Shown: piece after piece, positions 1 to 12,900 of the stretch
How the letters are laid out: each line of letters opens with the position of its first letter
How positions within the stretch are numbered: the first letter of the stretch is position 1
Assembly (NCBI RefSeq): GCF_000283155.1
Contig: NW_004454166.1
Location: 2,146,564-2,210,563 of the forward strand
Reading direction: 5' to 3'
DNA: 64,000 bases
Source of the DNA: Ceratotherium simum simum
Taxonomy: Eukaryota; Chordata; Mammalia; Perissodactyla; Rhinocerotidae
Program-made: the position numbers and the translations under genes
The notes under the pieces: generated by a model
The model's database searches: none
What the model was told of the DNA's origin: nothing
Seen by the model: the letters and a program-made list of their open reading frames with translations, nothing else

Positions 1-733
1 CCTATTTTGTTAAACAGAATATTTAAAAGATGTGTACTCAGGGGTCAAGATTTAATAAAGTTAGTTTTTATTGGTTCATCTAGGATATTCTTAAGTGAAA
101 TTGGTACTTTATTATCTGTCGTGGTTCTGTGGGTTGACTGGGCTCAGCTGGGCAGTTCTCACTTGGGGTGTCTCATGTTGCTACAGTCCAATGGAACCCA
201 GGGCAGGAGTCATCTGAAGGCTCAGCTGGGCTGGACATCCACCCTGGCTCGCTCACGTGGCTGGCACTTGATGCTGGCTATTGACTTGGGTGCCTGCATG
301 TGGCCTCTCCATGTGCCTTGGGTTTCTCACAGCATGAAGGCTGGATTCTGAGCAGAAACGTCCCAAGAGTGAGTATACTGAGAGAACCAGGCATAAATGG
401 CAAGATTTCTTATGACCTAGCCTTGGGAATCACACAGTGTCACTTTGTTTGTATTTTGTTTGTATTTCCTGTTGGTCACGGGACCAGTTCAGATTCAGGG
501 AGAGGACTACACAAGGGTGTGAATGCCAAGAAGCATAGTTCATTGGGAGGGAGAGAGGCCTCCTTGGAGACTAGCTACTTCTTTTTAGCATCCCTTATGT
601 GAGGTAACCTGGCCTGAATATGAATACTTCCAGGAGAAAAGTGCATCTTTTCACAATTTCCATGCTGGAAAACCACTGTTATTTAGGAAATTCCTAGTAG
701 TTTGACAGAGGCCATTGGATGCCAGGTGAGGGA

Positions 734-988
734 ACTTTTTTGTTGTTGTTCTTGTTGAGGAAGACTGGCTCTGAGCTAACGTCTGTTGTTACTCTTCCTC
801 TTTTTGCTTGAGGAAGATTGTCCCTGAGCTAACATCTGTGCCAATCCTCCTCCATTTTGTATGAGGAATGCTGCCACAGCATAGTTTGACAAGCGGTGTG
901 TAGGTCTGCACACGGGATCCGAACCTGCGAACCCCAGGCAGCCGAAGCAGAGCGCGTGAACTTAACCACTACGCCACTGGGCCGGCCT
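734..988 (-). mobile_element. ERE-type tRNA-derived SINE
   Basis: It runs from a T-rich end through GAGGAAGA..GAGCTAAC modules to GGGCCGGCCT. It is flanked by direct repeats of CCAGGTGAGG at 722-731 and 989-998, which are its target-site duplication. Confidence 0.85.
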
Positions 989-999
989 CCAGGTGAGGA

Positions 1000-1140
1000 A
1001 TTTTCACTCTGTTCTTTGGGCAGTGGGTAGTCATTGTTGGTTTTGGAGTAAGGAGTGATTGTGTTAATATTGCAAAAAGGTTGATTGAATGGAGAAAGAA
1101 TGGAGATAGATTAAGTAGGAGACTACTGCAGTAGTCTAAA
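1000..1140. repeat. Possible ancient L2-like fragment
   Basis: The stretch ending TACTGCAGTAGTCTAAATG resembles a common ancient mammalian repeat also seen at 4760-5225. The match is weak. Confidence 0.3.
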
Positions 1141-2639
1141 TGTAAGGAAATTCTTCCTCATATTAAATCTGAGTTCTTCTGGTTGCTGTTAAAATTATTA
1201 ATTTTGATCTGTCAGCCACACAGATTAAGTACCCAGTGAGCATGGGTGGATTACAACCCCCCATTCCCCCTTTATTTAGGAATGCTGATACTCAGGAGAG
1301 ATTAAAGGGTTCACAAAAGTTAAAACACAACTAAATTTATGTTTTATTGTCAAGGCACATTAAAAAGTTAATCATAATTTATTCAAAAAGAAAAAGCAGG
1401 AAAGCTAAAGCTTCATGTAACACCACTAACAGTGTTTCAGATACACTTCAGTTTCAGTATCATAGACGATTAGGAAGCGAGAAGAGTGAAAAGAAGAAAG
1501 AGGGGGACAAATTAGAGAATGGTAGAGAGAGAGAGAAAGAGAGGGAAAGAAGGGGTCAAGAGGTGAAAACAGCAAAAAGAATTTGCAGGAGGTCAAGATT
1601 GGAGGAACTGCTTGAGACTGAGAGCAGACTCTACATGGACTACAGTGTTAGCAAAGAAATGGCTCCTTCTGTGGTTCCCTGGGGCCCTGGCTTCTGGGTT
1701 TTAGCACCTTGTGTCCTGGCCCTGTCTCTGGAGCTCTTTCTGTCTGTGAAGAGGCCATGGGAAGAGCTGGAGTGTTGGGCAAACCCGCTTGTGACTCTTA
1801 GCTCTAATGTATGGGTTCATGCCTAAATCATTAAAATGAGCCTCGGTAAGTGCTGGTTTGTCCCCTTTCTGCTGTGCTAGGTTCTGAGGTGGTGAGCTGG
1901 GGAGAAAGGCCTGTCTGAACCAGATCTTTCCCTGATTTACAGGCCATGGCACCAGGAGCCCAGCCTCAGAACGGGGAGTCTTCATCTCCTGGTAAACAGT
2001 GTTGGCATCTGGGCAGTGCATGGCAGCACCCCTTCTTTTTCTTTCGAGCCCAGTCTTCAAAGCTTAACTTCTACTCAGCCTTGTTGTCATCTCAGCAGCT
2101 CTCCTGAGACCATTACCAAATTCTCCACAGCTAATAGTGACACAGCTTTGAAAGGGCTCTCGCATGAGGAGGAGACCGAGGGAGAGACTCCCAGGTGTTA
2201 CTGGAAAACCACCTCATCCTTCAGTTCGTGTCTATATTATTATACTAATAGGTATTTAAAAACAGATTTCCATTGCTTTCATTTGTAATCTGCTGTCACT
2301 CCTTGATCCTTATCACTGCTTTTGGCACTTCCCTCATCTAAGAGTTGTGACCTCAGAGGCACAGAGTTCCTTGGCTACCACTCCGATGGAAGTGCAGGTC
2401 AGCTTTGCTCTCCCAACAGCAGCATTAGCCAAGCAGGCTGCCCTGCATACACAGCAGTCTGCGGGCCCACTGTCTCCTCACAAACAGGCCATCCTTGAAT
2501 TTGCTGGAACCCAGAGCTCTACTGATCATCCCTGTTTCCAAACAAGCAAGCAAGGTATGCCTTTCCTCAGTTTCCCTTAATTGCCTAAAACATTTCCTTG
2601 TTCACAACTCACACTTTACTTTCTTTGCCTCCAGTTCCA
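1141..2639. other. No gene recognised
   Basis: Short open frames only. A purine-rich GA tract lies at about 1520-1560. Nothing else stands out. Confidence 0.6.
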
Positions 2640-2853
2640 TTTTCTCTACATAGGGTGCCTCTATCGACATTTTGGGCTGGATAAACCTTTGTTATGCGGG
2701 CTGTCTGTGTATTGTAGGATGTTTAACATCATCCTGGCTTCTACCCACTAGATGCCAATAGCACCCCCACCCCTAGTTGTGAAAACCAAGAATGTCTTCA
2801 GACATTGCCACATGTCCCCTAGGGGCAAAATCACCTCTGGTTGAAAACCACTG
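2640..2853. mobile_element. MER5A-type hAT-Charlie DNA transposon remnant
   Basis: It holds the MER5A core (GTAGGATGTTTA, then CTACCCACTAGATGCCAATA, then CAGACATTGCCACATGTCCC) and ends in GGTTGAAAACCACTG, the typical terminal inverted repeat. Such elements are non-autonomous, inactive and old. Confidence 0.8.
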
Positions 2854-3744
2854 CTCTATCATTTCCCTGCTAAATATTTCTTGCCAGCGAGGTCCACTGG
2901 TAAAGATCACATCAATAAAACCAATAAGATAAGCATGTAGTTCTTATGTTGGAAATTTACCCTCCTCAGTCACCTCACTGGGCCCTTGAGGGCTTTGAGG
3001 AGTGAAATGGTTCACAATGAGCAGCATGTTCCAACTAAGTAAGAAACCTTATGATGTCTATACAACAGAGGGACAATGTCTAAGGTATAAAGCCATCTCC
3101 TGGAGTGGTTGTGTTTCTCTTGCTTTTCTTCTTCAAGTCTTTTAGTGTCTGGGCAGAAGCCACTTTCTTGTAGCTCCCAGAGGTACCATGTAGAGCAGAG
3201 TTGGTAACATGTAGCATGTGGACTGTCATTAACCTGTCTGTTCCTGGAGTCAGACATTGCCAGCTGATCTGGCACTCTAATCACAGCGGTCTTCCTCTCC
3301 AAACCCAGATGGGTTCTTGGAACCCTCCATCCCAGGCTTCTCATGAGAGAAAGCTTACCTGCCTTCCCTGATCTCAAGCTTGTTCATCTGTCTCAGACGG
3401 TTTCTTTGCAGCTTCCCCTCCTATAAAAGCCTTTGGAACAGTCTAGAGAACCTGATGGGTTCCCGTTGACCCTCAGCACGCACGTCCTGGGATGGACTCC
3501 TGAGTGGTCCATTGGGGACTTCAGGTTGGAGAAGACAAAACTATCCTTCTCTTTTAAGGAGGACCTTCAAGGGCTAAAATGCTCAGTTTCATGACATTAA
3601 TTCCGCATGCCCTAGTTAATTAGCAAGCAATTACAGCAAAAGAAAGACTCTGGTCCAGGATGCTGCCAAGACTCCCAATCTGACTCCTCTTTCATGGGGA
3701 CCAGAGGTTTGAATTAGGTTTCTTCCAAACTCTTAGAGTCTGTC
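2854..3744. other. No gene recognised
   Basis: No extended frame with family resemblance and no repeat I can name. Confidence 0.6.
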
Positions 3745-4442
3745 TTTGTTAGAGTGGGTAGTGGCCCCCAAAGATATCCAGGCTGTAACCACTGGGACCT
3801 GTGGGTGCTACCTTATGTGGCAAAATGGACTTTGCAGATATGATTAAGTTAAGGATCTTGGAATGAGGAGGTTATCGTGGATTGTCCAGGTGGGCCCTAA
3901 GTGCAATCACAAGTGTCCTTTTAAGAAGAAGGGGAAGGGAGATGTGATACAGAAGAAGGTGGTGTGACTACTGCAGCAAGATGCTACATTGCTGGCTCTA
4001 AAGTGGGAGGAAGAGGCCAAGGGATTCAAGGAATGCAGCTCTAGGAGCTGGAAAAGACAAGGAAACAAATGCTCCCCTAGAACCTCTGGAAGAAGCACGG
4101 CCCTGCCAATACTTTGGTTATGGCCCACTGAAACTAATTTTGGACTTTTGACCTCCGGAACTGTAAGAGAATAAATATGGGTTTTTTTTTTTTTTGCTGA
4201 GGAAGATTCGCCCTCAGCTAACATCTGTTGCCAATCTTCCTCTTTTTATAGGTGAGCTGCCGCTGCAGCAGGGCCTCTGACAGACCGGTGGTGTAGGTCC
4301 GCCCCCAGGAACTGAGCCCAGGCTGCTGAAGCAGAGTGCACCAAACTTGACCACTAGGCCACCGGGGCTGGCCCAAATATGTGTTGTTTTAAGCCACTAA
4401 GTTTGTGGTAATTTGTTACAGTGGCAGCAGGAAATTCCTACA
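3745..4442 (+). mobile_element. Ancient LTR-like (possibly MaLR) element split by a SINE
   Basis: It reads as a familiar mammalian interspersed repeat: CCCCAAAGATATCC near the start, GGACTTTGCAGATATGATTAAG, GAGAATAAATATG near the 3' part, and AAGCCACTAAGTTTGTGG at the end. The AATAAA near the 3' end suits an LTR. An ERE SINE (4180-4374) interrupts it. The subfamily is not certain. Confidence 0.45.
4180..4374 (-). mobile_element. ERE-type SINE nested in the LTR-like repeat
   Basis: T-rich start, GAGGAAGATTCGCCCTCAGC module, then GGGGCTGGCCC end. Short target duplication AAATATG at 4173-4179 and 4375-4381. Confidence 0.8.
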
Positions 4443-4759
4443 GGGCTCAGCTACCTCCAAGCACAGGTGGTGACTTGGCTCATCCTTGTTCTTATTTTAA
4501 GACGGTCTTAGAGCATCCCTTTCATGGCAGTTGGAGATTCTAGGTCTAGCCTTTTTCCAGACTAATATTTGAGACAGTATGCTCTCTGGGGGAACCTTTC
4601 AGGGAGTTCTTGGGAGCAAAAGAGAAGGCCTCAGATGGTGTCTGATCCTTGCTTTTGGAACTTGCCCCACACCTTCAATCAGATCAATAATAACAGGTTT
4701 CTTTCAGACTGTTGAGGATCCAGGGTTAGTTTAAATCTGACTCCAATTCCATCTGCCCC

Positions 4760-5225
4760 TCCACTCTTCTTCCTCCCATTCATTCAGTAGGTATTTGCTG
4801 GGTACCTCCTATGTGCTAGGCACTGGGGATGAAGGAGTGAACAAAGCAGATAAAAAAATCTGCTGTCATGGTGGTCGTGGTAGGGAAAGGGGAGGGAGCC
4901 AGAATTAAGTAAATCACATGCCAGATGGTGATAAATGTTATATGGAAAAATAAAGCAGGACAGAGGTGTGGCAGTTTTAAACAGAGGGCTTGCTGAAGGC
5001 CTCTCTCAGAAGGTAACATTTGAGCTGAAAGAGGAGAGTGAGCCAGGTGTGGGAAGAATCTTACAGGCAGAGGGAAGCAAGTACAAAGCCCTGAGCCGGG
5101 AACATGGCTGATGTGTTTGAGGAGTAGTGAGAAGGCCACTGTGGCTGTAGCGGAGTGAGGGAGGAAGAGAATAGAAGGAGATGAGGTCAGAGACGTGATT
5201 GGGGGCCAGATCACCACTGACCCTG
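4760..5225 (-). repeat. L2-like ancient LINE remnant
   Basis: Begins CATTCATTCAGTAGGTATTTGC..TGTGCTAGGCACTGGGG, the reverse of the L2 3' end, and continues with TTTGAGCTGAAAGAG and AGGCAGAGGGAA blocks of the same ancient repeat. The frame at 4816-5217 is a by-product. Confidence 0.55.
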
Positions 5226-7189
5226 AAGTACTAGAAAATCTCTTACTTCATGTAGCCCTTTGCCCCTCCCTTCCTTCCTTTCTCCCTCCTCACACCACCT
5301 CTCCCTGTTTTTGTGCCTGTGTTCCTCAGTTCCTTTCCATAGAATATTTGTCACATCCTACCTACCTAGGGAATATCAGCAGGTAAACCTTGTCAACTTA
5401 AAATATTAGATGAGGGGGAAAGAAAGCAACATCCTCGTTGTGAATAATGAAAGCGGCCCCACTGTCAGTGATGTGGAGCTGTGTGCTCGCCTGTGCAGGG
5501 TGGCCGCTCTCACCAGGTGGTTCTGTGGGGGTCTCTGGGGGCCTTTACTTCCATCACCCTCCTTCTCAGCCCCATGAGGACCTCCAGGCCCCCAAGCCTG
5601 CCACTTCCTTCCACTCCTGGTCTTCCCAGTGGGAGTCCCACAGTTGCCCACCTGAAATGCTTTCTTAACAGCTCCCCCATACCCCTGCCCTTCCCTCCCG
5701 GGAGCAGCACCACAGCCTGCCTTCCTCCCCATTACTCAACCCGGGTGGCTGGGGGCTGCCGGACAAAGAGGATGAAGCACACGAGCTGGTGCCACTGCAC
5801 ATTTATGGTTGTCACCTGGGCTCTTGGCACTCACAGACGTCCCGTTCCTGGGAGTGGCCATTCCAGACCTCAGGACTCTGCCTCCTCTAGGTCCTCACAG
5901 TGTTGCTTGGATTTCTAAGAATCAGATCCCAAAATGTCAAGTAAGCCCAGCTTGAAAAATCACTCTCTCCCTAGATAGTGACCCCATGACGGTTCTGGTG
6001 CTCTGGCAACTTTGTACAGCGACAGTTCTGTCATTAGACCGTGGTGAGTTTCATTGTCCTCGAGGGGCCAGGTACACATGTCTTCACAGATTAAATCCTC
6101 CGTGCCTGTGTGCCCCATGTTATAGTCCTAGGCGACTCTGCCCAGAACCTGATTTAAATAATGGCACCAAATTGATTGTCATTGAAAAATTTAAAAATTT
6201 TGGTAATAAACAAATTGTCATTGCAAAATAAAAAATCTTTGATAATAAACAAATTGATAATAATTTCTATCTTCCAAGTGAAAATCACTAGGTAAATAAA
6301 TTCCCAAACTGGGGAACGCATCCCATCAAAATTGTATTAATCCAGCCCTGTTTATACTCTGTTACGGTGTGTGCTTCCTGTGACTTTTCTTTTTGGTGTC
6401 TTAACACCTCACTGTATTTACATCTACTTAACAATTTGCCTTTCATATCCTTCAGTGTGTCACCTTTTGGAAAAATATTTAGTGTGTTTTCTAGCCCATT
6501 CCCTGACCTAGTAGACATGTGTGCACCCAGGCCAAGGCCTGCCTCTGTCCTCTGCAAGCCTAGGGTGGCCTTGTCTTCTCATGCACTACCAGGACCATGT
6601 GTTTTTGATTCACTTTTGTACCCCTGGGCACAGTGTAGATAACCAAGGAGTACCTCTCACAAGCTGGTCCCAGCACTCCCAGAGCTTCTTCCCATATACT
6701 TCTTTCTCTCTGTGGACTGCAGCCTGAACCTTGCCCTCCTTTCTGCTTTCCACTTCCATCATGAGAAAGAACTAGTCTGTCCATCTGAGGTTCTCTATGA
6801 ATCAGAGATCTTGTTGTGTCACAAGGGAGCAGCCTGTAATGCACAGTCACATTCTCAGTCCCGATGGGTGTTCATTAGCCATGATCGGAGATCATCTCCC
6901 CCGCCCCGTAGTTGACTCCTTGATGGGCAAGTGCCTTGTGCAGAGATGCTCACTAAGCACTTGTCAGATGGAAGAGTGACTGGATGGCTAGCCTAAGTGG
7001 CCTTCTTCCCACGGAGTGGCCCTGGCACTAGCCTATACCAGAGCCCTGTCTGGGAAGTCATTTCATGGGGCAGTAGTCAGACATCTATAGAAGGAAACTG
7101 AGCTGACATGTTCACTCTAGGACCCGTTTCCCAGTTGTTGCCCCTCCCTTTGGCTGAAGCGCAGTGGAGACAACTTAGGTCGCATCTTA
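5226..7189. other. No gene recognised
   Basis: This region lies where exon 4 of SPATA31 copy A would be expected and shows no resemblance to it. Small overlapping frames at 5406-5918 and 6288-6979 have no recognisable domain. A short AT-rich direct repeat (AATAAACAAATTG) occurs at about 6205 and 6244. Confidence 0.6.
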
Positions 7190-7913
7190 GGCTCTGGGAA
7201 GAAGAAGAACCCAGGAGACACGGGGAAGATTCTTTACCTTTGCATAAGTAAAACCAGGCCCCGAACCTCCTCTAGTTCTTTGAGGCAATCTCTGCAAGCT
7301 AGAAATCAGGAGACTGGGTCATGCTGGTGAAGGCAGGGGCCTAGGGGTCTTACAGGAGGCTGACTGCAAAGTCCCTTTAGGGCAGACCGTGGGGAGATTA
7401 GACTTGAGCCTCAGATCAGTGTCCAAGGCCACGTGACCCCTGACAGGGATGGCAAGGCTCAGACTGGGGAGCAGTTTGTCGTTTACAAAGTACTTACACA
7501 TCCATTACCCCCTACAGCCCTCGCCACCACCCTGTGGGGGAGAAAGGGCAGGAGTCACTTCACAGAGGAATCTGAGCCAAGTTAAACAACTTGTCCACAG
7601 TCGGACCTGGAGGTCCCACCTCCCAATCCAGGCACTATTGATCCACTACAGCCCACTGGCCCCTGCTGGGCAACGCCCACTCCAGGCCCCTCATGGCTTC
7701 GTTCTGGGCACAGAATCTGGGAAGTATCTGGGTTCTGATCTCCTTGCCAGGAGCCTCCTCAAGGGCTCTGTTTCCTGAGGGAAACAGGAATCTCTTTCTA
7801 CCACTGTCGTCCTGGAGACCGTGGAGCCCTCAGGGACGGGTGGGATGGAGGCTAGCTCCGGGGCAGGGCTGAATGGCAGCCACTTACCTCTCACAGCTCC
7901 ACTTTTCTTCCTC

Positions 7914-8043
7914 NNNNNNNNNNNNNNNNNNNNNNNNNNNNNNNNNNNNNNNNNNNNNNNNNNNNNNNNNNNNNNNNNNNNNNNNNNNNNNNNNNNNNNN
8001 NNNNNNNNNNNNNNNNNNNNNNNNNNNNNNNNNNNNNNNNNNN
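7914..8043. other. Assembly gap, 130 N, inside SPATA31 copy A exon 2
   Basis: The gap replaces the part equivalent to 40384-40518 of the intact copy (135 bases). It takes out the GC-rich 5' half of exon 2 and its acceptor, so it is a sized gap over a hard-to-sequence stretch. Confidence 0.95.
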
Positions 8044-8102
8044 TGACTTTCTACACGTAATTGCTGGAGCGCTGTGGGTTTTCTTTCCTTTTACTCGTTT
8101 TT

Positions 8103-8391
8103 GTGTGTGTGTGAGGAAGATCAGCCCTGAGCTAACATCCGTGCTAATCCTTCTCTTTTTGCTGAGGAAGACCGGCTCTGAGCTAACATCTATTGCCAAT
8201 CCTCCTCCTCTTTTTTCCCCAAAGCCCCGGTAGATAGTTGTATGTCATAGTTGCACATCCTTCTAGTTGCTGTATGTGGGATGCGGCCTCAGCACGGCAG
8301 GAGAAGCGGTGCGTCGGTGCGCGCCTGGGATCCAAACCCTGGCCGCCAGCAGCAGAGCGCGCGCACTTAACCTCTAAGCCGTGGGCCGGCC
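8103..8391 (-). mobile_element. Full-length ERE SINE in intron 1 of SPATA31 copy A
   Basis: Complete element with two tail modules and a GGGCCGGCCC head. It is bounded by a 16-bp duplication CCTTTTACTCGTTTTT at 8087-8102 and 8392-8407. The intact gene has the empty site at about 40563-40578, so the insertion followed the A/B duplication. Confidence 0.93.
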
Positions 8392-9959
8392 CCTTTTACT
8401 CGTTTTTAAAGTGAATAGAAATATTCTGTTTTCCTTCTTTGAAGAGCGCAAAGGTATTTCTGTGTGAGACCCACCATGGATCTCTTCCCTCACTGTTTCT
8501 CTGCTCCAGAAACACACACTCTCAGACCTACGGGGGTGTATCTGAGCCCCATCAGGGAGGACTCTGCTGCCCGAGGCCAGAGCCCCACTCCAGCCCCTGC
8601 CCAGAGTCTCTCAGGGGCTCAGCACTGCCCTCAGACCAGCCCGAGACACCTGCCCCGGGAAGGCGGCTGGTGACCCAGTGCTCAGGGGTCTGTCCTCCCG
8701 CAGAGATCCGGCTCTTAGTAATGTAGTCCTCGGCTACTGGTCACTGAGTTTGGGACTTTGTCCTGGAGCACACCTGGACTCCTGGTCTGAGATCTTCAGA
8801 TGGAAATCCTAGTGCCCACTCTAACCCCCGCCCAGCCTGGCTTGTCCCTAGAAGGATGGTGTTCTCTTCTTTCCCATCCCAGAAGTCTCTCTAGTTGATT
8901 CATGAAAGTGGAAATAACAATAGAAAGGAAGAAAGAATCATATTCTGTTGGGTCTGTGCCAAAAGTTCCTTACCTTCCTGATGCTTCCATGTTTTCTAGG
9001 TGGTGGTAAGGATGGATTACTCTGGAGGTAGGGACGTAGGACGAAGAACCCCAGTGCACACAGGACGGCAAGGATGGTATGAATCACCCAGGAAGTGGAA
9101 CTGGAGCTCAGCCAGGTATCAGTTATGCTTTTCAGAGAAAAGAGGAGCTGCTTCATCATGTGAATCATACTGCTGCCCTCAGGCAACTGAGCACTGGGAG
9201 TGTACTTGGGGACTAGAGCCCCAGGCCCACATCACAGGGCTGTGGTCTGGTCACAAAGGGTCCTGAGGGCAGGGAGGGGGCCATAAGAGGAGGGGCTGGA
9301 CCACAGCCCCTCCCCAACCATCCAGCCCTGCAGATCCCTCCACCCTTCTCTGAGCCATCCAATAGCACCTCTCACCCTGTTAGAGACAAACCTTAGTCAA
9401 GTTTCTATTTGTTCCACCTAGACCTCAGATAGTACCTGGTTCCTTTGAGATCTCTGCTTGAACTCCATCAGTTTCATAGCTTTTAAAAATTTGGAGTTCT
9501 TCCTGGAATTTTGGTTATTTCCCAGGGATTTTTATTTTCAGGGTGCCCTCTGTCTGCAACTCCAACTTTCCCATGTAATATATTTTTGCCTTGCATCAAC
9601 CCAGGCATAGAGCTTAAATTTCTTTTATATTTGCTTAGCTGTTTGAATTTTGAAAACATTTAAAAAATTTTTATTTCCATTAATCTTCACTATCCTCAGC
9701 TAGAGAGACTTAAAAAATTAAATTAATAATTATTCAAAATTCAAAAAGCTAAATAAGTATAAAACAAATTGAAATAGTTAAACCCTCAAAGTTCAGTTTT
9801 CTTAAGTTTCTAGCATTGTTGCTTTTGAAATCAGTAAAGGTTAAAGCGCATAGAAACTTGGAACATTCTGTCCAGACACGTGCACAACCAGGCAAACACA
9901 CACACACATCCTTTTACACATCAGGCCAGCATTTTCAAATCTAAGAATCAAGCACTTCT

Positions 9960-12900
9960 TTCAGTTCAAAAGGCTTCCTTCAGTGATTCTTGTAAGTAGG
10001 ACTGCTAGCAGGAAAGTCTCTCTGTCTTTGCTGATCTGAGAATATCTTTATTTTTCCTTTACTTTTGAAGAATAGATTTGCTATATGTGGAATCCTTGGT
10101 TGACAGTTTTTTTCTTTCAGCTCTTTGAATGTCATTCCACAGCCTTTCCTCCATTGTTTCTGATTGGAAGTCAGTGGTTAATCTTACTGTGGTCCCCTTG
10201 TATATGAAAAGCAGTTTTTCTCCTGCTACTTTCAAGATTTTCCCTTTATGTTTTCACAGTTTGGCTATAATGTGTCTAAGAGTGGATCTGTTGGTTTTTA
10301 TTTTGCTAGAGGTAAACATTGAATCTGTAGTTTAACATTTTCCATCAGATTTGGTAAGTTTTCAGCCATTATTTCTACAAGTATTTTTTTTTTTTTACTT
10401 TTTCTCTCCTTTCTTTCTGAGACTCTCCACATACGTTGGTGTGCTAAATGATGTCTCATAGGTCGTTTTCCTCAGAGTCTTTTCTCTTTGTTTTTCAGAT
10501 TGTGTAGTTTCTATTATTCCATTTTCAAGTTTACTGCTTTTCTTCTGCCATCTCAAATGTGCTATTAAACCCCTCTAATCAGTTTTTCATTTCAATTATC
10601 GTAGTTTTCAATCCCAGAATTTCTGTTTACTTCCATTTTTATAATTTGTAGTTCTTTATTGGGTTTCTCTATTTGTTGACTTTTCATCATCTTACTTTCA
10701 TTTAATTTTTTAAACATGGTTTCTTTTAGTTCTTTTTTTGTACTTAAGGCTATTTTTAATACTTTTATCTTTTAATCCTCATACTGGAGTTATAAGTGAT
10801 TTACCCACCACCATTACAACATTAGAGTATGCTGAATTTTAACTATTTATTGACCTATTCCAATGAGTTTTGTACTTTGATATGTTTTCCTGTTACTAAT
10901 TAGCATCTTTTAATTTCAATTTGAAGAACTCCCTTTAACGTTTCTTGTAAGGTCTAGTGGTAATGAGATCCTTCAACATTTGCTTGTCTGGAAAACTCTA
11001 TCACTCCTTCAATTCTGGAAGACAACTTTGCTGGGTACAGAATTCTTGGTTGGTAGTATTTTTATTTCAGTAATTTTAATATATCTTGCCACTTTTTTCT
11101 GGCCTGCAAAGTTTCTGCTGAAAAATCTGCTGATAATCTTATGGGGGTTCCCTTGAATGTAGTAGGTTGCTTACTCTTGCTGCTTTTGAGATTCTTCCTT
11201 GTCTTTAACTTTTGACTGTTTAATTATAATAGGTCTTGGTGTTGGTGTCTTTGGATTCATCTTGTTGGGAACTTGTTAGGCTTCCTAAATCCGGAATTCT
11301 GTTTCCCCAAGTTAGGGAAGTTTCCAGCCATTATTTCTTTGAATAAGCTTTCTGCCACTTTCTCTCTCTCATCTCCTGCTAGGACCTGTGTAATGCATAT
11401 ATTGGTCCACTTGATGGTGTCCCATAAGGTCTTTAAATGTCTTCACTTTTTTTCATTAATTTTTTTTTTCCTTTTTCTTTGATTGCATGAACTTCACTGT
11501 TCTGTCTTTGAGTTTGCTAATCTTTTCTTCTGTTTGATCTATTCTGATGTTAAACCGCTGTATTGAATTTTTCAGTTCAATTACTGTATTCTTCAGGTCT
11601 GTGATTTCTGTTTGGTGCTTTTTTATATTTTCTATCTCTGCAGTGAAATTCTTGCTTTGTTCATGCATTGTGACCTTGATGAATATCTTTATAACCATTA
11701 TTTTAAAGCCTCTATCAGGTAAATCACTTATCTCTGTTTCATTAAAGTCTGTTGCTGGCGTTTTATATTATTCTTTTGTTTGGAACTTAGTCCTTTGTTT
11801 CTTCATTTTCTTTGACTCTCTTTCTTAGTTTCTGCACATCGGACAAAACAGCTACCTCTCCAAGTCTTGACAGAGTGGTCTGATGTAGGAGATGAACCTT
11901 ATCAATCAGCCAGGCCTCAGCTCTGCATTGTCTCTCAAACCTTTGTGATAGTCCAAGCCACCTTCTTTGTTCTTGGTGCCTCTCAGTAGTTGGGTGCGTT
12001 CGAAGACCCATCGGTGTCCCAAAAGGGAGGATCGCAGTCAGCACCTAGATACAGGTTGGTTGAAAACTGGACCCTCAGTCAACAGGTGGGAAAGTATGTA
12101 GTTAGGCCCCTTCCAGGGCTAAACTGGGAGATGGGCATTTTTGCTTGTTCCCTTTGTGGTTGTATAGCTGTGAGGGGGGTTGTTCCTGCACCTTTAAGAA
12201 CTGCTTCTATATTTGCTATAGTTCTGTGGGACTCATGAATACAAACCCCACTGGTTGTCAGAGCCAGGTGATCCAGGGACCCATCCCTTGGTGACAGCCA
12301 CAAAAGCTGGGGCACCAGATATATGGACAAGCTTCTTCTAGGGAGATACTAGCAACTTGGAGTGAGCTAGAGGAAGAGGGTAGGGGAGGTGTCCACAGGT
12401 TTCTCTGGTCTCTGGGGAGGGTCTCAGTCAGCCCCTAGATTCATGGTAAATTAAAAGCCTGACCCTTGGGCACTGGCTTTTAAAGTATATAGACTCCTTT
12501 CAGGGAAAGACTAAGAGATGGGTGTTTCTGTTTGCTCCCTCTGCTCAGAGCCCTGGGAGGATAGCTGATTAAGAACCGGCTCTTTGTTTGCTATTGTTCT
12601 GTGGGATTTGTGAATGCAAGCCCTGTTGGCTATCAGAGCCAGGTGATCTGGGGACCCATCTTTCAGGCAGCAGCCACTAAAGCTAGGGCACAGATGTGTA
12701 CAAGCTTCTTCCAGGGAGACGCTGGTGATTTGGAGGGGGTTAGGGGGATAAGGTGGAGGAGGCCACTTTTAGTGCTTTAATCATACTTAAAAGAGCTGCT
12801 TTGAAATCTTTGTTTGCTAAACACAGTATCTGGGGATGCTTAAAGACAGTTTCTACTGACTGTCTTTTTCTACCTGAGTATGCATCACACTTTCTTATTT

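Larger units (their letters stand above)
7238..9156 (-). pseudogene. SPATA31 copy A: exons 1-3 without the main coding exon
   Basis: This is a minus-strand paralogue of the intact gene's 5' part. Exon 1 (8974-9156) is open; it has lost one residue in the membrane helix (..ALGFFVLRPY..) and begins MKQLLFSLK. Exon 2 starts at 7888 and runs into the N gap at 7914. Exon 3 (7238-7298) is open with intact splice sites and encodes CRDCLKELEEVRGL. Similarity to the intact gene stops near 7190, and nothing like the 3.4-kb exon 4 lies between 1 and 7190. It therefore cannot make a normal SPATA31 protein. An ERE SINE sits in intron 1 (8103-8391). It could still be transcribed as a short membrane-segment RNA; I see no evidence for or against that. 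Confidence 0.82.
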
